From: Fistulifera solaris
Lineage: Eukaryota > Bacillariophyta > Bacillariophyceae > Naviculales > Stauroneidaceae
DNA: 64,000 bases
Assembly: GCA_030295235.1 (NCBI GenBank)
Contig: AP026141.1
Location: forward strand, 642,852-706,851
Direction: 5' to 3'
Positions 58,904-64,000 of this stretch are shown piece by piece (position 1 is the stretch's first letter; each line of letters begins with the position of its first letter). The translations under genes and the position numbers were made by a program. The notes beneath the pieces were generated by a model. That model was not told the origin of the DNA, did not search any database, and saw only the letters and a program-made list of their open reading frames with translations.

Positions 58904-60305
58904 ATGAAGAGCTTTCTTAAAATTATACTTCTTTTACATTCTTTGGTGGATGTAGGAGCCTCGTTGCGTGGCAGTCATGAATCATCACGTAGGAGAGAAT
59001 TGTTTCAGCATCGTAACATGCAATGGGCCCCTGAAGATTCTGCCATTTCGGACGAATATATCATCGTGTTTGACCAAACAAGCACAGCTGACGACGTGGA
59101 TGGATTACTTAAGCGATGGATGAAAACTCTTTTGTCCACTGCAAAGATCGTGAATGAATACAATGGATTGACAATGAAGACGGTTGTCGTCAAGCGAGTG
59201 TCTTTTCCGATTTTAAAGCTCATTTTAAACAGCAAAGCCGTCAAATATGTTGAGCAGAACCAAGTAATGGAGCCATCAGAAACAACTTCGTCATGGGGGC
59301 TCGACCGGATCAACCAAATCAACCTGCCGCTAGACAGTTCGTTTACTGCGACCGGAACGGGCGTAGGGGTCGATGTTTACATCATCGACAGTGGAATCAT
59401 GCTGGACCACGACGAGTTCGAAGGAAGAGCCCGATGTGGATATAATTCATTTTCGAACACAGTAGGTACTGGCTGTGATGACCTCCGTGGGCATGGATCT
59501 CACGTGGCAGGGGTAGTTGGAGGAAAGACCTGGGGCGTTGCCAAGAAAGCGAATCTTGTTGCTGTCAAAGCCCTCAATGACGACACGGGCTCAGGGACGC
59601 TTGCATCCGTGGTCGGCGCAGTTACATATGTTTGCGACCAGAAAATTAAGAATCCTGATCAACCAGTCGTCGTCAACATGAGCATCAGCGGCAGTGGTCG
59701 AACGCGTTCTCTGGACGAAGAGGTAGAGCGATGTAACTCAAATGGTGTAATATTCATCACATCGGCTGGCAACTCGAAAGGAGACTCGTGCAATTTCTCC
59801 CCGGGAGCCACTGCTGGATCGATAGCAGTAGGTGCGACTAAGAAGGACGACAGTATGGCTCCATTTTCGAACTTTGGGGCCTGTGTGGATATCTTCGCAC
59901 CTGGATCGGAAATTCAATCCGTCGGAATAACTTCGACAACAGCGACTGCGTCAAAATCCGGGACGTCAATGGCTTCCCCCTATGTTGCCGGCGCAGCCGC
60001 CTCTTTACTTGGAACTAAACCCGACTTGGACAGGTGACAACGTACGATCAGCGTTAAAGGAAACTGCCAGCACTGGTGTCATAACATCTCTTGGAGCGGA
60101 CTCGGCGAACTTATTGCTGAACATCGCCGGAGTTGGGAGTTCAAGTGGCGGTAATGATGATGGAAGCAGCGGGTCCGATACCGACGTACCAGCCGACACA
60201 GGATCCGACAATACCTGCGTGGCGCTTCTTGAACGATGTACGAGTCAAACGAATTGCTGCGGATCGTGGAGATGTAGCAGCGCTTTTAAAGTATGCTGGT
60301 TTTGA
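58904..60305 (+). CDS. Secreted subtilisin-like serine protease (S8) with Cys-rich tail
   Basis: 466 residues after removing one T at 60004-60006. Order: signal peptide (about residues 1-20), an RRR-like maturation region, an I9-type propeptide (EYIIVFDQTSTADDVDGLLK ... AVKYVEQNQVME), then the catalytic domain. Triad: Asp in VDVYIIDSGIMLDHDEF, His in RGHGSHVAGVVGG, Ser in SGTSMASPYVAGAAAS; oxyanion Asn in ITSAGNSKGD. After the break the C-terminus resumes at YLELNPTWTGDNV. The tail is Ser/Asp-rich with a final Cys-rich segment (CTSQTNCCGSWRCSSAFKVC) that may be a disulfide module. This is a proteinase-K/peptidase-S8 type enzyme, likely extracellular. Start chosen at the ATG that opens the signal peptide. 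Confidence 0.88.
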
Positions 60306-60509
60306 TTTTTCTGCGCAAAGAATTCATATTTAAGATTGCTAAACGCGAAAGATTTATTTATATAGCCAGCTCTTGTTAGAAATCCGTGCATCTAACAATA
60401 ACGATTCGTAGCTACTGCCTGTCGCAATAATAGAGCAACGCTCACATCGCATTACACCGAGACTAGACCGACGCTTCTTTCGTAACTTCCGCGAAACTAA
60501 TAAGTAGCT
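60306..60509. other. Convergent intergenic region
   Basis: 3' ends of the subtilisin and permease genes meet here. Nothing further was seen. Confidence 0.5.
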
Positions 60510-61772
60510 TTACAAAAAGGCCAAGACGCCACTCGTACTCAAACACCACGACAATAGCAGCGTCATGGGTACCACGGATGCGACATACAAGCCGGTCAAT
60601 AGCTTAGCCATTCCCTGTGCTGGCAAACCGGCTAACTGCAGCAAGACAACCGCGTTTTGAGCGGGTGGCGTGCAACCCTGTAACAGCAAAATAAAATGAA
60701 AGATGGCAGATCGGGCGCTATGTTCTCCCAGCAAGCCAGCACCAATTAGTAAGCGACACATTGTATGTGCCAGCAAGGGCATTACCATAAAGCGAGTCGC
60801 AAATAGTGTGACGAACGGCCAAGGCGAAGATTTTTTGGATGATATAGCCGTAGATTGTTCCGAATCATCCTGAGGTAAAACTAAACTGCCAGCGAGAACT
60901 AACATTACAGCAGGAAGATAGGCTGTGCCAAGCGTTTGGCAAGCGCCGGTCACTGGTTGCAAAACGCCCCCGAAGAACAAATTTCCGAGTCTCGGCACAC
61001 TTCCCAGCAACATCCCGATGAGACTACCAATGACGGGCGGGCTCAGAAATTGTTTCAATCCAGAAACTACTTTTTTGAAGCGGGGAATCCGAGGCGCCAT
61101 TTACCGTGTTGCTGCTAGGCCCCGACAAGATAATTTTCCCAAAAGTCCAGAAAAGAGGCGACCAAGCAAGCAAGTAAAATGATACCGCAGCTGCAGCCAT
61201 ACCTGCAAGAGGACTTCCTTCTAAAAGAGCCGCCGAGAAGATGAGTGGCAAAGGGCCTGCATTCGCAAATGTAGTGCACATTTGCACATGTCGACGCGTT
61301 GTATCGTCACGAAAAAAGCGCGAAGTTACCATAGCAAGTGTAGCTCCAATAGCAATTTGCACAATGCCCGCAATCGGCATAATCCAAAGCGACGGTTTCT
61401 GTGCATCGGAAACGCTGCGAAGCGTTCGCGCGACACTGACAAACAGAAATGTCGGTTGGAAGATGTGGTACGTCAGCTTTGAAAGAGCTTTGACCGCATT
61501 TTGTCGAGAATGTTTCGTTTCGCCAACATTCCGCCGATGCCAAGCGCACTAAGCAATTGCGCTGTAGCCGAAAGACTTGCTTTAACCACAACTGGGTTTA
61601 AAGCAGCACTTAATGTTAACGCAGGGCGAGCATTGACGACCCTAGCTGAAATGAATTTCTTGTCGTAGAGAGTTCCTCGACTTCTTTTTTCAATTCGCCT
61701 ATGCAACGTCGGCGCGGTAAAAGCTTTAGCAAAACAAAAGCATCCGAGCAAAATAATTAACCGAGAACGCAT
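60510..61772 (-). CDS. Plastid-targeted AEC-type permease (auxin-efflux-carrier family)
   Basis: 420 residues after correction (missing T at 61499-61502, extra T at 61071-61076). The N-terminus has a signal peptide and KAFTAPT, the plastid motif. About eight to ten membrane segments follow: LALTLSAALNPVVVKASL-like start, GIVQIAIGATLAMVTSRF, ANAGPLPLIFSAALLEGSPL, VIGSLIGMLLGSVPRLGN, LPAVMLVLAGSLVLPQ, MVMPLLAHTMCRLLIGAGLL, and PPAQNAVVLLQLAG, with the NAGPLPLI and PPAQN signatures of the PF03547 family (PIN/PILS/AEC). The transported compound is unknown; plastid envelope location is inferred. Confidence 0.82.
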
Positions 61773-62109
61773 CTTCAGGAATAAAGAACAGCAAGAATGA
61801 TGAACTACTGATTGATTGATTGATTGATTAATGGTTCCTGTCGATCCGATTTTACAATAAATCATCGCGTGTCGCGTGTCGCGACGACGCGATGCGACGA
61901 CTCAAGGGGAAATCACTGGGGGACTCGCTTCTGCAGTCCCGCGATGATTGTACACTTTACATGATACACAGCGATGGCAAAATTTTGACCGCTTATTATC
62001 TAAACCGACCGAGTGTCGCAAAGGGTTAGGGTTAGGAATTTGGAAATTGGGATATGGAACATGGAAATTGGAAAAGGGGCGTGAGAAGTAGGTAAATAGG
62101 AAGTAGCAA
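61773..62109. other. Intergenic with short interstitial telomere-like site
   Basis: Contains GGGTTAGGGTTAGG at about 62024-62037 in the same direction as the telomere, next to GGAAATTGG-type short repeats at 62039-62076. TTGATTGATTGATTGATTA occurs near 61811. No gene was seen. Confidence 0.55.
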
Positions 62110-63256
62110 TCAGTAATAAGGAAAGGAGGGAGGTGACAATAATGGAACTAAGTATTGAAAGAAAATGTCATGGAAAGTATCAAGTCTATTTTGCGCAACA
62201 GAGACAACTGCAGTTTTGGGGCGGGGTTTGTTTGGGTCCATTTCAGCGACCTTAATCAAGGTCGTACCAACATGAACAGTCTCCTCTCTGTAGAATTGCT
62301 GAGTATGATCATACATCTTTGTTGTAGTTACGTGGATGACAGAAGAGTCATTTTGAAATGCGGTACCTTGGAGTGCGTCCAAAGCGAGTTTCACGCAATT
62401 TTCAATATCGGGGCGTGTGTCACAAATTTTGGGGCATTCGCTTTTAACGGCCAATCTTTTCCCGCTGGTCCGACAATGAAATGATGTTTTGGACGTGGGA
62501 AGTAGAATTTGACAGTAATTGAACACGGGTTCCCGTTGCAGCGAAAAATACCAGTGGGGGCTTGCTGCAATGCCTCTTGAAACGCATCCCGAAATGAGTT
62601 CTGGTTTGCTTTGCTTGGACTGAACATTTTGACCTTTCCGCTTGCCTTGGTTGTTGTTGCAAAATTACGGTACTGTGGTCTTGGCTTCCCAGAAATCTTG
62701 CAGGTAAAAAGAAGCGAAGGTGGTCGGTGAATTCATACTTAGTCGTGGAATTTGTGTCAAAGCAGTACTCTCCTGGTGCAACTGCCGTGTGTTTCGCACT
62801 GGAGCTCAGCCTCAGGAACGGTCCACTCTGGAATGTAAGCGCCGATTTCGATGCTGGAAAAATGACCACCTCCAGCACGCTTAAGAGTGGCGTGATCCTC
62901 CCAGAAAGATGGGTTAGCAATTTGTTACCGTGCTCATCGTAATAAAATTCCGTGCCGTTAGTGCGATTCAACATGGATAGCTTTTGTCTGTTGCCATGTG
63001 CGGAATGAACAAGAAGTTGGCTTTGTAACTCGTTGCAAATGCGCGTGAATTGTTTCTGGTCTCGTCGCTGAGGGGCAATGTTACCAGCATGGGAGAGGCG
63101 ATGGATGCCGATGTTAGCAAGAGCATCAAAAAGCAGGAGAGCCACAACGTTGGAGAAGAGGTCTTTGATTGTTGTCGCGAGCGGATGCAACGTTCATTCC
63201 AATGCAAAGCGAGTTCATCCAAAGCCGTCTCTGCGTACGCATTAGAAAACTGCTGA
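62110..63256 (-). CDS. RusA-type nuclease-like ORF, 5' end lost at the telomere
   Basis: About 380 codons after three inferred one-base fixes (62410-62413, 62706-62710, about 63183-63193). The C-terminal half matches RusA-like Holliday-junction resolvases: KISGKPRPQYR, KVKMFSPSKANQNSF, SITVKFYFPRPKHHF, and PDIENCVKLALDALQG followed by QNDSSVIHV, which carry the Asp residues expected for metal binding (one is Glu in DIEN). The N-terminal half has a hydrophobic segment and unknown sequence. No ATG starts the frame: it stays open into the telomere repeat, so the gene is probably 5'-truncated. It may be a relic, or a protein of mobile origin. Confidence 0.6.
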
Positions 63257-63265
63257 ATATCCGGG

Positions 63266-64000
63266 CTAGGGTTAGGGTTATGGGTTAGGGTTAGGGTTAG
63301 GGTTAGGGTTAGGGTTAGGGTTAGGGTTAGGGTTAGGGTTAGGGTTAGGGTTAGGGTTAGGGTTAGGGTTAGGGTTAGGGTTAGGGTTAGGGTTAGGGTT
63401 AGGGTTAGGGTTAGGGTTAGGGTTAGGGTTAGGGTTAGGGTTAGGGTTAGGGTTAGGGTTAGGGTTAGGGTTAGGGTTAGGGTTAGGGTTAGGGTTAGGG
63501 TTAGGGTTAGGGTTAGGGTTAGGGTTAGGGTTAGGGTTAGGGTTAGGGTTAGGGTTAGGGTTAGGGTTAGGGTTAGGGTTAGGGTTGGGGTTGGGGTTAG
63601 GGTTAGGGTTAGGGTTAGGGTTAGGGTTAGGGTTAGGGTTAGGGTTGGGGTTGAGGGTTGGGGTTGGGGTTGAGGGTTAGGGTTAGGGTTAGGGTTAGGG
63701 TTAGGGTTAGGGTTAGGGTTAGGGTTAGGGTTAGGGTTAGGGTTAGGGTTAGGGTTAGGGTTAGGGTTAGGGTTAGGGTTAGGGTTAGGGTTAGGGTTAG
63801 GGTTAGGGTTAGGGTTAGGGGTTAGGGTTAGGGTTAGGGTTAGGGTTGGGGTTGGGGTTAGGGTTAGGGTTAGGGTTAGAGGTTAGGGTTAGGGTTAGGG
63901 TTAGGGTTAGGGTTAGGGTTAGGGTTAGGGTTAGGGTTGGGGTTAGGGTTGAGGGTTAGGGTTAGGAGTTAGGAGTTAGGGTTAGGGTTAGGGTTAGGAG
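63266..64000 (+). repeat. Telomere, TTAGGG repeats
   Basis: About 120 TTAGGG-type repeats, G-rich strand pointing to the right end, as expected for a chromosome terminus. Variant units (TTGGGG, TTGAGGG, TTAGGGG, TTAGAGG, TTAGGAG) cluster at about 63585-63680 and 63815-64000. The array reaches the window edge, so full length is unknown. Confidence 0.98.

Noticed and set aside
2221-63256. Interpreting the frameshifted genes as pseudogenes
   Set aside because: Motifs are conserved on both sides of each break, breaks lie in homopolymers, corrected lengths are whole codons, and intact neighbours look the same in age.
62110-63256. Prophage or viral origin of the RusA-like ORF
   Set aside because: No other phage or virus gene is nearby, and the motif alone does not show origin.
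1-64000. tRNA, rRNA and CRISPR
   Set aside because: I saw no convincing cloverleaf, ribosomal sequence or spacer array. A tRNA scan would settle the first.

Overview
The window is the end of a eukaryotic chromosome. The last ~735 bases are TTAGGG telomere repeats, G-rich strand running outward. Genes are close together, on both strands, and most have none to four short GT-AG introns (mostly 67-91 bp). Many N-termini are a signal peptide ending in a small residue followed by Phe (ASAF, AHAF, KAF, CAAF, SSAF types). This is the bipartite plastid-targeting signature of algae with a secondary red plastid, so a diatom or close stramenopile relative is the best guess (inference; the species is not identified).

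Layout, left to right: a partial membrane/coiled-coil gene (1-826, -); a ~195-bp tandem array (1.1-2.1 kb); a cyclopropane-synthase-like methyltransferase (-); a secreted PhoX/DUF839-like protein (+); alanyl-tRNA synthetase (-); a ~210-bp tandem array (10.5-12.7 kb); two small unknown genes around a ~33-bp minisatellite; a fused FAD-oxidase/cyclopropane fatty-acid synthase (-); a divergent pair of plastid two-repeat proteins (18.5-22.0 kb); a plastid CNNM/CorC-like protein; a DUF4079 plastid membrane protein; a Golgi-type sulfotransferase; a secreted 2OG-oxygenase/ankyrin protein; an M6 peptidase; a tail-anchored Hsp70-like protein; a small plastid membrane protein; two GRDP-like (DUF1399) paralogues with a broken third copy between them; a prolyl-aminopeptidase-like hydrolase; an ankyrin protein; an Upf1-like helicase with an RGG region; a second small plastid membrane protein; a leucine-rich-repeat-like protein; a second ankyrin protein; plastid acetylornithine aminotransferase; a second sulfotransferase; a DUF6816-like lumenal protein; a subtilisin; a plastid AEC-type permease; and a RusA-nuclease-like ORF touching the telomere.

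Many conserved genes are broken by one-base indels, nearly all in homopolymers. Correcting one base per site gives a whole number of codons in every complete gene and rejoins family motifs. I therefore annotate each as a single gene with a probable base error, not as a pseudogene. The gene set is mixed: plastid biogenesis and transport, lipid cyclopropanation, secreted hydrolases and Golgi sulfation, with no operon logic. The window also holds several repeat families, including one hairpin-bearing element found both as an array and dispersed.
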